The notes: generated from the sequence alone by a model not told the origin. 14,529 nt of DNA from an uncultured Prevotellaceae bacterium (GCA_946644025.1 CAMPCG010000032.1:1-14529); one strand, 5' to 3'. Shown: positions 1 through 6,967, counted from the stretch's first letter. A program made the numbers and translations.

Positions 1-21
1 GGGGGGGGGGGGGGGGGGGGG
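1..21. repeat. 21-base homopolymeric G run at window edge
   Basis: Positions 1-21 are all G, and the stop codon of the minus-strand dockerin protein lies 8 bases further in. Read in the direction of that gene, this is a C21 run just downstream of the stop. It could be a genuine homopolymer or an assembly or sequencing artefact at a contig end. The sequence alone cannot decide. Confidence 0.9.
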
Positions 22-28
22 CCTGTCC

Positions 29-3000
29 TTACTTGCGCTGGCGGCGTGCGTTGGCCGCCATGGTGTCGATGATGGTGGCTATGTCGGCCACGTCGACTAC
101 GCCGTCGCGGTTCACGTCGGCAGCGTTCTCAGGGATGCTGGTGTCGCCCGACATGCGGCTGATGACGGAGGCGATGTCGGCCACGTCGACTGAGTAGTCG
201 CCGTTGACGTCGCCGGGCTTCTTCGCCACGACAGTAATCTTGGCGAACGAGCTCATGGCAGCCTCGGCCTCGGGGGCACGCATCACGCGCAGTATGCGGC
301 TGCCGTCGGCCTCATCTCTCGTGGCTACGAGTTTCACCACGTTCAGGCGTGCGGTGTAGACACCTCCGGCCAAGTTCCTGTCCACGGCAAGTGTGATGTT
401 CATTACATGGCCGGCATTGGCCTTCACCACAGCGTTCTCGTCGAGCGGTGTGGCAATGAATCGCCATGTGTTGGTGTTCGTGGTGGTGCCCATGCTGGAG
501 TTCCACTTCTGGGCCATGAGCAGCATCTTGCCTCCGGCATAGTCGCCCACGAGTTCAGCCACGAAGTTGCCGTCGGCGTCCTCGGCCACGGTCACGCCCA
601 TGGGCAGTGTGAGGTCGAAATAGAAGGCGCTGATGTCCTGCTGGTTGTTCAGGAAGATGGGCATCTTCACCTGTCCTGCCGGTTCCGTCTGCACGTCCTC
701 GGCCTCTACGATGGCGGGCACCTCAGGCTCGGCGGCCTTCTCCACGGTGACGGTGAACGATGATGCGGGCAGAGCCACCGACTGTGGCAGGTTCTCCAGG
801 CTGCCGCGTGTGGCGAGTATGACTTTCTCCACCCTCACGGTGTATTCACCAGCGGGCAGCCCCATGTCGGCTTTGAGCGTCACCTCCATGAGCGGGCCGG
901 TGACAAGGGCATCCATTTCGGTGTCCATGGTGTAGCCACCCAGCAGATAGCCGCCGTCACCGCACTCTATATCAAACTTTGTGCGGTCAGTCATCTCCTT
1001 CACCAAGGTGCGCCCATTCTTCTCGTTAGTGGCGATGCTGATACCTTCGGGCAGGTAGAGAACCAACTGGTAGCCGTTGTAGTCGGTGTCGCCGGTGGTG
1101 AGGCTGATGGTGGCGGTGGCTGTCTCACCGGCCGTCACGGTGATGTCCGTGGCAGTGACCATGTCCTCCACTTTCTCATCGACCTCGCCAATCTCGCGTA
1201 TGTTGCGGAAGCCGCTCCAACCGTCATTGGCCTTATAGGCCTCCTTGCAGCCCTCAGGCACATAGAGGTCGTAGTTCGACTGGAAATAAATGGCGTTGCC
1301 GTTACAGGTAGGAGGAACCGTGGCGTAGGTAGTGAAGATGCACGGTATGTCGAGTTCCTCGCCGTTGTTCTTTGCGGTGGAGCTGCGGAAGGCCATGTCG
1401 CCAATCGTCCTGAGCGTGGAGGGCAGCGTGAAGGTGGGGATGACGTTGTTCCAGAAAGCCATCTCGCCGATGCTGTCCACACCCTCTGGGATGTTGACCG
1501 AAGCCAGGTTGACATCCATGCGGAAGGCGGAATGTCCGATATAGCTGATGCCGACGGGCAGCGTGACGGCTGTCAGCTTCTGGCACTCGCGGAACGACCA
1601 TCCTCCGATGCCCACCACGCGGTAGCCCTCAATCTCGGCCGGGACGATAAGCTCGCCCTCGGTCTTTTTGCTGATGGCAGGACGCCAGTCGGTGGGGGCG
1701 ACATCGTATGGCACGGCGTAGGTCTCCACGGTCATGGTGTTCTCGTCGAGCACGCGGAACTGCATGTCAATGCCCTGCTCGGTCTGAGCGGTGAATACGG
1801 TGCCCGTTGGGCGGTATTCCTCAATCTGGCCGAACTCTTTCCAGTATTCGGCCTCGGCGTAAGCCTCGCGGGTGCCTTTGGGTACGAGCAGCGTGGCGTC
1901 GGTAATGTATTTCAGGCCATTGGTTCCTACGGCCTTTTTGACAGGCGTGGCCATGCCCACCTTCATCACCGTCAGGCCCCACGACTTGCCGAAGGCGTCG
2001 TCGGCAATGCTGGTGATGGTTGAGGGCAGGATAATCTTTTCGAAGTTGTTGTTGTACAAGGCCATCTTGCCAATGTACTTCACTCCCTCGGATATTTCTA
2101 TTGTTGTGCCATGCCACCACAGACACGTGAACGACTCATCGCCGATGCCCACCACGCTGTAGGTCTCTCCGTCGTTGGGGTTGACCACGGTGGCCGGTAT
2201 GGTGAGGTTGCCGTTGCCGGTGAAGTAATGTTCGGTCTCGTTGTCGAAGAGTTCAATGGCCTTGGTGTATTTGAACTCCTCGCAGGGATAGGTCTCCACG
2301 GTGTGTGCCTTAAAGTCGGTGATGTGGAAAGACATCTGCCGTCCGTTCACCTCGGCTTTGAAATAGCTGAACGAAGGATTGGGTGCCGGTGTGGTTCCTA
2401 CAGAACGGTCAATCACGATTGACGCAATATCCACTCCACCCGTGATGGCGATGAGGGGGATGTCGGTAGGCTCGGTGATGTTCGATGTCACGCGCCATAC
2501 GAAGGTGAAGTTGCCGTCTTCTTCGCGGTCGTCGGAGGCCACGTTTATACCAGGCACAAGCCCGTCCTTGGGCTGCTTCACCACGGCGGCCATATCAGTT
2601 TCAATACGGAGGCCTCTGTCTGTGGCATCGGCATTGGCACTGCGTGCCCGCACGGTGATGGTCTGCCCGGCCATGAGCTGCGGCAGATATAGCTGCATCT
2701 TGTCGCGGTTGATGCGGAATTTGTTGCTGAACAGGATGGCGTTGTTTGAAATGCCCAGACCACTTAATCCAAGCGCCAGTCCCTCCAGTTCGGCTATCTC
2801 CACGCCGTTGGCGTAGAAGGGGCCTGTGTGCCTGACTGTCTCTTGTGCCCTGTTGAAAGTGCCGTCGTCGTTCAGCGTCACTTCCCATGTGTCGTCAGCC
2901 TGTAGATTGGCGATGGTCTCCTGACTCACACCGTTGGTGAATATCCATGAACTTGCGTCGTCCACCTCTATATAATAGATGTGGCATCCGTTGGTGTTGC

Positions 3001-3652
3001 GTATCTGCACGTCGTATGTGCCGTCGGCATTGGCAGCGTCGGCGGCATCGGTGGGCACCACCCATTCCTGGTCGGTGTAGGCAGTCACAGTGGGCACGGG
3101 GTTGCCCTCGGCATCCATCAGCTCTGGGCCTGTGTTTCCATGGCCCAGGAAGAGCTGCAAGCCACGTGAACTTGTCACCTTATGGCTCTCCACGCCGATG
3201 CGTATCTTGGCTCCTGCGGCCACGTTGGGGATGACGAGGTAGTTCTGTTCCTTACCGCCAAGCCACAGGTATGAAGGACCGTGGTAGGGGGCAAAGTCCG
3301 TACCGGTGGAGGTGAGGTCGCCATAGTTCACGGCGATGGCCAGCGAGCGGTTTCTCGTGTTGGTGTAGAGCAGTCCCTCCAGTTCAGCTATGGGCTGTCC
3401 GTTGGCTGTCAGTGTCACGCCGTCAGCCGTTCCATTGGCAGTCACCTCCCAGTAGCAGTTGCCGGCCGACAGCTGCGTAGGCTCGGTGTCGGCGGCCTTC
3501 TCAATGTCCGACCATCCTGCACCATCGGCTTTTAGGTTGGCAATGGTCGTTTCGCTCCATTTGGTGAAGTCCCATCGCCGTACATTGCCTGCCGTGGCCG
3601 AGCTTATTGCGGCGGCCAGCAGTAGCATGCAGATAGTAAGTTTTCTGTACAT
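29..3652 (-). CDS. Large secreted BspA-like LRR protein with cohesin-like domains and C-terminal dockerin
   Basis: This 1207-residue protein is probably exported. It starts with a signal peptide (MYRKLTICMLLLAAAISSATA, cleavage near residue 21). Residues about 24-235 and 236-420 look like two copies of one module, each opening with W-x-F-T ... ETIANL-x-AD. Residues about 480-610 and 665-815 are BspA-type (LRR_5) repeats with the usual I-x-x-x-AF and LP-x-x-(L/I)-x-x-IG pattern, each block ending in a V-P-x-G/E ... EAY cap. Residues about 830-972 and 980-1142 resemble cohesin-like beta domains. Residues 1147-1200 form a type I dockerin with two calcium loops (D1148-N1150-D1152-D1156-D1159 and D1179-N1181-D1183-D1187-D1190). 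BspA-like proteins in this group often act in adhesion, and dockerins bind cohesins; the ligand here is unknown. ATG at 3652 is chosen because it opens the signal peptide. It has its own promoter and no same-strand neighbour within the window. Confidence 0.92.
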   Translation of the reverse strand: MYRKLTICMLLLAAAISSATAGNVRRWDFTKWSETTIANLKADGAGWSDIEKAADTEPTQLSAGNCYWEVTANGTADGVTLTANGQPIAELEGLLYTNTRNRSLAIAVNYGDLTSTGTDFAPYHGPSYLWLGGKEQNYLVIPNVAAGAKIRIGVESHKVTSSRGLQLFLGHGNTGPELMDAEGNPVPTVTAYTDQEWVVPTDAADAANADGTYDVQIRNTNGCHIYYIEVDDASSWIFTNGVSQETIANLQADDTWEVTLNDDGTFNRAQETVRHTGPFYANGVEIAELEGLALGLSGLGISNNAILFSNKFRINRDKMQLYLPQLMAGQTITVRARSANADATDRGLRIETDMAAVVKQPKDGLVPGINVASDDREEDGNFTFVWRVTSNITEPTDIPLIAITGGVDIASIVIDRSVGTTPAPNPSFSYFKAEVNGRQMSFHITDFKAHTVETYPCEEFKYTKAIELFDNETEHYFTGNGNLTIPATVVNPNDGETYSVVGIGDESFTCLWWHGTTIEISEGVKYIGKMALYNNNFEKIILPSTITSIADDAFGKSWGLTVMKVGMATPVKKAVGTNGLKYITDATLLVPKGTREAYAEAEYWKEFGQIEEYRPTGTVFTAQTEQGIDMQFRVLDENTMTVETYAVPYDVAPTDWRPAISKKTEGELIVPAEIEGYRVVGIGGWSFRECQKLTAVTLPVGISYIGHSAFRMDVNLASVNIPEGVDSIGEMAFWNNVIPTFTLPSTLRTIGDMAFRSSTAKNNGEELDIPCIFTTYATVPPTCNGNAIYFQSNYDLYVPEGCKEAYKANDGWSGFRNIREIGEVDEKVEDMVTATDITVTAGETATATISLTTGDTDYNGYQLVLYLPEGISIATNEKNGRTLVKEMTDRTKFDIECGDGGYLLGGYTMDTEMDALVTGPLMEVTLKADMGLPAGEYTVRVEKVILATRGSLENLPQSVALPASSFTVTVEKAAEPEVPAIVEAEDVQTEPAGQVKMPIFLNNQQDISAFYFDLTLPMGVTVAEDADGNFVAELVGDYAGGKMLLMAQKWNSSMGTTTNTNTWRFIATPLDENAVVKANAGHVMNITLAVDRNLAGGVYTARLNVVKLVATRDEADGSRILRVMRAPEAEAAMSSFAKITVVAKKPGDVNGDYSVDVADIASVISRMSGDTSIPENAADVNRDGVVDVADIATIIDTMAANARRQRK

Positions 3653-3692
3653 GATAAAATAGTTTTGGTTAATAAATAAATGATTTCGGCGG

Positions 3693-3700
3693 CAAAGTTA
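3693..3700 (-). promoter_or_regulatory. Probable -7 promoter element of the dockerin/LRR gene
   Basis: On the minus strand this reads TAACTTTG, matching the Bacteroidetes -7 consensus TAnnTTTG. It would start transcription about 35 nt before the ATG at 3652. The expected -33 TTTG is not evident 19-21 bp upstream, so the promoter is incomplete or weak. Confidence 0.6.
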
Positions 3701-3743
3701 ATGCTTTTTTTATGAACGGCGGGGGTCCATTTTTTCCCATTAC

Positions 3744-3778
3744 AAAAAGGCCGCCATATCTCGTTTGACATGGCGGCC
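3744..3778 (-). terminator. Rho-independent terminator on the minus strand with no obvious upstream gene
   Basis: A perfect 9-bp stem (GGCCGCCAT at 3749-3757 pairing with ATGGCGGCC at 3770-3778, 12-nt loop) is followed on the minus strand by a run of five T. This is a textbook intrinsic terminator for transcription coming from above 3778. It lies upstream of the promoter of the dockerin/LRR gene, so it does not terminate that gene. No convincing minus-strand CDS ends here. Confidence 0.75.
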
Positions 3779-3788
3779 AGTGCTCGGA

Positions 3789-3821
3789 GTGAAGGGGGAG
3801 TGAAGGGGGAGTGAAGGGGAG
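3789..3821. repeat. 11-bp tandem repeat, three copies
   Basis: GTGAAGGGGGA is repeated at 3789-3799 and 3800-3810, with a third near-copy at 3811-3821. It is noncoding. It sits between the orphan terminator and the GC-rich palindromic element. Confidence 0.8.
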
Positions 3822-3913
3822 GGGTGAGCGGCCACGCTTTGTCAATTTATAATAACATTCAAGTTTCTCAAGCTCGCCGATTCTTTTTTCAACACAGAGG
3901 ACACGGAGGAGGG

Positions 3914-4001
3914 AAGCCCCACCCCCAGCCCCTCCAGGCCCCCTCTGTCTCCCCCCAGTGGGAGGGGAGCTTTCGCGGCTGAAGCCTCCCCATCGGGGCT
4001 T
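3914..4001. repeat. GC-rich palindromic dispersed element, copy A
   Basis: The outer arms AAGCCCC (3914-3920) and GGGGCTT (3995-4001) enclose several CCCC/GGGG-rich inverted segments. Positions 3960-3998 match positions 11092-11130 at 36 of 39 bases, so this is one of at least two copies of the same element in the window. It resembles REP-like palindromes. No transposase or target duplication was seen. Confidence 0.75.
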
Positions 4002-4090
4002 TTGGCAGTGAACGCAAGAGAATACCGCTGATGTCAAGAAAACTGACAGAAAACAGGGGGCTGCAAAAGTGTCGTTTTAGACAAAAAATG

Positions 4091-4159
4091 TGCACAAATG
4101 GCCCGGTTTGTGCAGGTTTTACCCACTCAGAACCTGCACAAATGGGCGGATTTGTGCAG
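4091..4159. repeat. Nested inverted/direct repeat built from four TGCACAAA / TTTGTGCA copies
   Basis: Two similar 25-bp units (4091-4115 and 4135-4159) each consist of TGCACAAA, an 8-nt GC-rich centre and TTTGTGCA, then G. In addition the inner halves pair perfectly over 12 bp (TTTGTGCAGGTT 4107-4118 with AACCTGCACAAA 4131-4142), and the outer 9-mers 4091-4099 and 4150-4158 also pair. The whole can therefore fold either as two small hairpins or as one long stem-loop. Its function is unknown. Confidence 0.8.
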
Positions 4160-4386
4160 AAAATGACCCTCTGAAACGGTGCTTTCGGCACTTTTTCTCC
4201 CCTAAAACGATTTTTTGGCGCTTTTTTCTTGGATTTGAATGGCCCCGACGGCGGTGGAAAACGCAGGGGCGTTACTGCGTGGAAATCGGGGGTGTTCATG
4301 GAAGTGTTTGTAAATGAACGCCTTCCGGTTTTCCTGCGCTCGAAATCATGTCGTCAGTGACCCGCAGTCTGGACGGATTAGGCTGA

Positions 4387-4474
4387 GGGCTTGCTTACGG
4401 CAAAGTCCGGGTTTGAAGTAAGCAAAGTCCGGGTTTGAAGTAAGCAAACCCATAGTTTGAGCCGTCCAAACTCC
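4387..4474. repeat. 22-bp-period repeat array, about four units
   Basis: Units begin at 4387, 4409, 4431 and 4453, exactly 22 bp apart. The overlapping 22-mers at 4400-4421 and 4422-4443 are identical (GCAAAGTCC then GGGTTTGAAGTAA). The unit at 4387 matches at about 15 of 22 positions. The last unit diverges and carries GTTTGAGCCGTCC (4455-4467), which recurs exactly at 13733-13745 in another 22-bp-period array. There are no unique spacers as in CRISPR. Confidence 0.8.
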
Positions 4475-4552
4475 GAGGGCGATTATCGCCCCTCAAAACT
4501 CGCCTCTTTCTGCCCGACGTGCGTCCTCGTGCAGAATTTTGGAGTTATGAGG
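4475..4552. repeat. Hairpin plus longer imperfect inverted repeat
   Basis: GAGGGCGAT (4475-4483) pairs with ATCGCCCCTC (4485-4494) with one bulged C, a tight hairpin directly after the 22-bp array. CCTCAAAACTC (4491-4501) also pairs with GAGTTATGAGG (4542-4552) at 10 of 11 positions, giving an alternative larger fold. No clear T run follows the first; a T-rich stretch begins only at about 4565. Terminator activity is possible but not shown. Confidence 0.5.
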
Positions 4553-4599
4553 GGGTCGTTGTAAGTTTTTTTCGTCTTTTGATGATTTTGGGGGTGGGT

Positions 4600-4654
4600 G
4601 GTGAGAGGTGAGGGGTGGGAGGAATGTTCTGCGAGCGAAGTCTACCCCCTCACC
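4600..4654. repeat. GA-rich dispersed repeat with weak inverted partner
   Basis: GGTGAGAGGTGAGGGGTGGG (4600-4619) recurs exactly on the minus strand at 6937-6956 within the convergent terminator region. Part of it (4607-4615) can also pair with CCCCTCACC at 4646-4654. Confidence 0.7.
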
Positions 4655-4751
4655 CCAGGTCAGACGCGCCCGGCAACTCGCCTAAGGAGGAAATGGCTTT
4701 TGTCCATTTTTGCCCATTTTAATCTATGTCGGCATTTTCATGGCCTGTCAG

Positions 4752-4783
4752 TGTGGCCGAATGAAATAAAAAGCGTACCTTTG
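4752..4783 (+). promoter_or_regulatory. Promoter of the helix-turn-helix gene
   Basis: TACCTTTG at 4776-4783 matches the Bacteroidetes -7 element. A poor -33 candidate (TGTG, 4752-4755) lies 20 bp upstream. The start codon at 4788 is only 5 nt after the box, so the transcript would begin at or very near the ATG. Confidence 0.75.
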
Positions 4784-4787
4784 CACT

Positions 4788-5372
4788 ATGATTACAGAAA
4801 ATGAGCACATTGATGCGCTCCACCAGGCCGTAGAGGAGGCTCTGGGGCGCAGTCTGTCAACGGCAAAGGACTTCGACCAGCTCAGCGAGCGCATCTTCGC
4901 CCGCACGGGCGAAATGGTGAGCCGCAACACCCTGCGGCGCATCTGGGGACGCTTAGACGACGAGGTGATGCCGAGGCCGTCGACACTGAGCATACTGGCA
5001 CGCTTCCTGGGCTACGCCGACTACAAAGCCTTCTGCACCGGGACAAAGGATTCCTCAGTCGAGGGGGACAGCAGTTCGCCCTTCTTCGGGCGGCGGCTGA
5101 GCGTCATCGACGGGCTGACACGAGGCGACAAGATCAGGCTGACGTGGCGACCGGGACGTGTGTGCGACGTGCAGTACAACGGCAGCCTGCACTTCAACGT
5201 GGTCCGTTCGGAGAACACACGACTGAAGCCGGGCGACACCTTCCTCTGCGGAGTTGTCATAGAGGGGCAACCGCTCTACCTGGACCAGCTGCAGCAGGGC
5301 AGCACCCCGCCCACAGCCTACATCTGCGGAAAAAACGGAGGCGTGTTCTTTGAGCGGCTCGAGGAAGACTGA
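4788..5372 (+). CDS. Bacteroidetes helix-turn-helix DNA-binding protein
   Basis: A 194-residue, probably cytosolic protein. Residues about 35-80 (SRNTLRRIWGR ... PSTLSILARFLGYADYKAF) match an N-terminal helix-turn-helix style often seen in uncharacterised Bacteroidetes regulators. A linker rich in Ser follows (about 85-98). Residues 100-190 look like a small beta-rich domain that I cannot assign. The start at 4788 is the only in-frame ATG before residue 43, and it sits right after a TACCTTTG box. It precedes a Ser/Thr kinase on the same strand, 246 bp away, so the two may work as a signalling pair; that is inference. DNA binding is likely; ligand and targets are unknown. Confidence 0.8.
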   Translation: MITENEHIDALHQAVEEALGRSLSTAKDFDQLSERIFARTGEMVSRNTLRRIWGRLDDEVMPRPSTLSILARFLGYADYKAFCTGTKDSSVEGDSSSPFFGRRLSVIDGLTRGDKIRLTWRPGRVCDVQYNGSLHFNVVRSENTRLKPGDTFLCGVVIEGQPLYLDQLQQGSTPPTAYICGKNGGVFFERLEED

Positions 5373-5456
5373 AGTCCCACCCACCGCTTGTGGCCCAAAG
5401 GGACGCTTACGTAATGCAGTGGAGGGTTCTGCGAGAATTAGTGTGGATGTGTTATT

Positions 5457-5560
5457 CTAAGGAGTCTGGGAGTTTAGGAGTGGCACTTCGTGCCAATGGC
5501 CGTCAGCCGAGGAAGGGCTGTTGGCACGAAGTGCCACTCCTAAACTCCTATACTCCTTAG
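5457..5560. repeat. Near-perfect 40-bp inverted repeat between regulator and kinase genes
   Basis: Arm 5457-5496 pairs with arm 5521-5560 at 38 of 40 positions, with a 24-nt loop (5497-5520). Each arm also contains its own small hairpin (GGCAC-TTC-GTGCC and its complement), so a cruciform or alternative folds are possible. There is no T run after either arm, which argues against a simple intrinsic terminator. No transposase or target duplication is visible. It could be a MITE- or REP-like element or an RNA processing signal. Confidence 0.85.
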
Positions 5561-5561
5561 A

Positions 5562-5577
5562 CAATAATGAATTATTG
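5562..5577. promoter_or_regulatory. AT-rich palindrome, possible operator
   Basis: CAATAAT-GA-ATTATTG is a perfect 7-2-7 palindrome immediately after the long inverted repeat and 41 bp before the kinase start codon. The size and symmetry suit a dimeric regulator's site; no binding protein can be named. Confidence 0.4.
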
Positions 5578-5618
5578 GAGCAGATACCCACACACTTTCT
5601 TGTATTAAGCTGAACGCT

Positions 5619-6860
5619 ATGACTATAAATAAGGATAATAACCGCAATAGTTACTCATCCCCCCTCCCCTTGGGAGGGGCAGGGGATGGGTCTGATGGGG
5701 CTTCCGGATATATTAACAGCATCAAGGCGGAGGACATCTCCGCCGAGTTCACCGACGTGAGCATACTGCACACTTCGGAGTATAACGTTGTGGCCAAGGC
5801 GCAGCGCTACGGGCGCTGGTATATGCTGAAGGGCTGCAACGGCGCTTGCGACGACGTGGCACTGATGCAGCAGATGCTGCGCAAGGAGTTTGAGATACTC
5901 ATACAGATGCAGCATCCGGGCGTGGTGCAGACCATGGGGCTGGAGCATGTAGAGGGGCTGGGGCTGTGCATCGTCATGGAGTACGTGGACGGCATCACCC
6001 TGAAAGAATGGATGGCCGACACGACCAAGGCCGCCACGAAGAGCACCGAGGCAATAAGGATAGCCGACGAGCTGCTCCAGGCCGTGGCCTACATACACTC
6101 GCTGGGCATTGTCCACCGCGACCTGAAGCCGCAGAACATCATGCTCACCCGCAACGGCCTGCACGTGAAGCTGATAGACTTCGGACTGGCCGACACCGAC
6201 AGCTACGCCATGCTGAAGCAGCAGGCCGGCACTGTCAGGTACATGGCTCCCGAGCAGGCGGTAGCGGCACTGCCCGACGTGCGCAACGACATCTATTCGC
6301 TTGGGGTGGTGATGAGCGAGATGCCCCTGCCTGCCTACTACCAGCGGGTGTGGACACGCTGCCTGCTGCCCATCGACTCGCGCTACCAGAACGTAGACGA
6401 GATAAAGGCCGACATTGCCGGGCTGCACAAGCGCAAGACGCGGCTGCTCTACTGGGCAGTGGCGGCGGTCATGGCTGTGTTGCTGGGCGTCGTGGCCCTG
6501 CTGTCATGGCAAGTGAAGGTGATGGACAACGAACTGAACCGAGTGGCAAACGCCAAGGCCGACGCCATAGAGGCACTGCACCAACAGATGGACCGAACGC
6601 AGCTGACGCAGCACACCGACACGCTGACGCAGTGGGAATACCGATGGCCAGACCTCACGCAACGCGTCATGGCCGTCAACCAGTTCTGCTATGACTACAT
6701 AGAGCAGCTGGACGAGCGATTCACCGCCGACGACCGCGACCACATACGGGAGGCGTTGCTCTCGGAGTGGCAGCAGTGGCAGCAGCAGATATACAAGCTC
6801 TCCACGGCGGATATTTCCAAGGAGAGGAGGGCAAAAAGAAGAAAGGAGTTTGGTATGTGA
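5619..6860 (+). CDS. Transmembrane Hanks-type serine/threonine protein kinase
   Basis: A 413-residue protein predicted to phosphorylate Ser/Thr on cytosolic targets. The kinase domain spans about residues 41-270. It shows the ATP-site lysine K71 (YMLK), a helix-C glutamate near E90, the catalytic loop HRDLKPQN (H166-N173, D168 catalytic), DFG at 187-189 and an APE-like MAPE at 209-212. The glycine-rich loop is degenerate (about residues 51-60 lack glycines), so nucleotide binding may be atypical. A single membrane helix lies at about 276-296. The remaining 117 residues are charged, helical-looking and probably periplasmic. Residues 13-29 are encoded by a GC-rich palindrome and look like an inserted, nonessential stretch. 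ATG 5619 is the only plausible start ahead of the domain. No consensus promoter is visible directly upstream, so it may be read with the upstream HTH gene. Confidence 0.9.
   Translation: MTINKDNNRNSYSSPLPLGGAGDGSDGASGYINSIKAEDISAEFTDVSILHTSEYNVVAKAQRYGRWYMLKGCNGACDDVALMQQMLRKEFEILIQMQHPGVVQTMGLEHVEGLGLCIVMEYVDGITLKEWMADTTKAATKSTEAIRIADELLQAVAYIHSLGIVHRDLKPQNIMLTRNGLHVKLIDFGLADTDSYAMLKQQAGTVRYMAPEQAVAALPDVRNDIYSLGVVMSEMPLPAYYQRVWTRCLLPIDSRYQNVDEIKADIAGLHKRKTRLLYWAVAAVMAVLLGVVALLSWQVKVMDNELNRVANAKADAIEALHQQMDRTQLTQHTDTLTQWEYRWPDLTQRVMAVNQFCYDYIEQLDERFTADDRDHIREALLSEWQQWQQQIYKLSTADISKERRAKRRKEFGM
5661..5679. repeat. GC-rich palindrome in frame inside the kinase gene
   Basis: CCCCTCCC (5661-5668) pairs with GGGAGGGG (5672-5679) around a 3-nt loop. 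The same CCCCTCCC/GGGAGGGG core characterises the intergenic elements at 3914-4001 and 11065-11147. Here it is translated as a Ser/Pro/Gly-rich stretch near the N-terminus, outside the kinase fold. Confidence 0.65.
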
Positions 6861-6865
6861 TGGTT

Positions 6866-6967
6866 GTTTTTTGGGGGTGAGAGGTGAGAGGGGGGGGGTG
6901 AGAGATTAGACTTGCGGCAGAACTAACCTCTCACTCCCCACCCCTCACCTCTCACCCCCCAAAAAAC
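6866..6967. terminator. Long imperfect inverted repeat between convergent genes, probable bidirectional terminator
   Basis: The left arm (about 6866-6909) and right arm (about 6923-6967) are complementary over roughly 43 bases with small gaps, ending in GTTTTTTGGGGG and CCCCCCAAAAAAC. It lies between the kinase stop (6860) and the stop of the minus-strand LRR gene (6978), which suits a shared terminator. It is built of the same GA-rich repeat seen at 4600-4619. The terminator role is inferred from position and structure; the outer A/T runs are short. Confidence 0.65.

Larger units (their letters stand above)
3779..4775. other. Gene-poor, repeat-rich intergenic region
   Basis: About 1 kb without a coding region I can support. 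The open frames here (for example minus strand 4299-3889) have low-complexity Pro/Gly/Arg/Trp-rich translations that follow the GC-rich repeats, and no family resemblance. The stretch holds several short repeats listed separately: an 11-bp tandem, a GC-rich palindromic element, a nested inverted repeat, a 22-bp-period array, and a GA-rich repeat. It may contain a decayed gene or a small RNA ending at the orphan terminator, but no strong minus-strand promoter was seen. Confidence 0.6.

Noticed and set aside
3889..4299. Minus-strand open frame of 136 codons, and an overlapping one at 3669-4037
   Set aside because: The translations are low-complexity (Pro, Gly, Trp, Arg-rich), follow the GC-rich repeats, and show no domain, signal or promoter.
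4387..4474. CRISPR array
   Set aside because: Units are 22 bp with no unique spacers between conserved repeats, and there are no cas genes nearby.
5966..6694. Plus-strand open frame of 242 codons within the kinase gene
   Set aside because: It is a shifted frame of the kinase with Arg/His/Gly/Ala-rich translation; the kinase frame has all the catalytic motifs.
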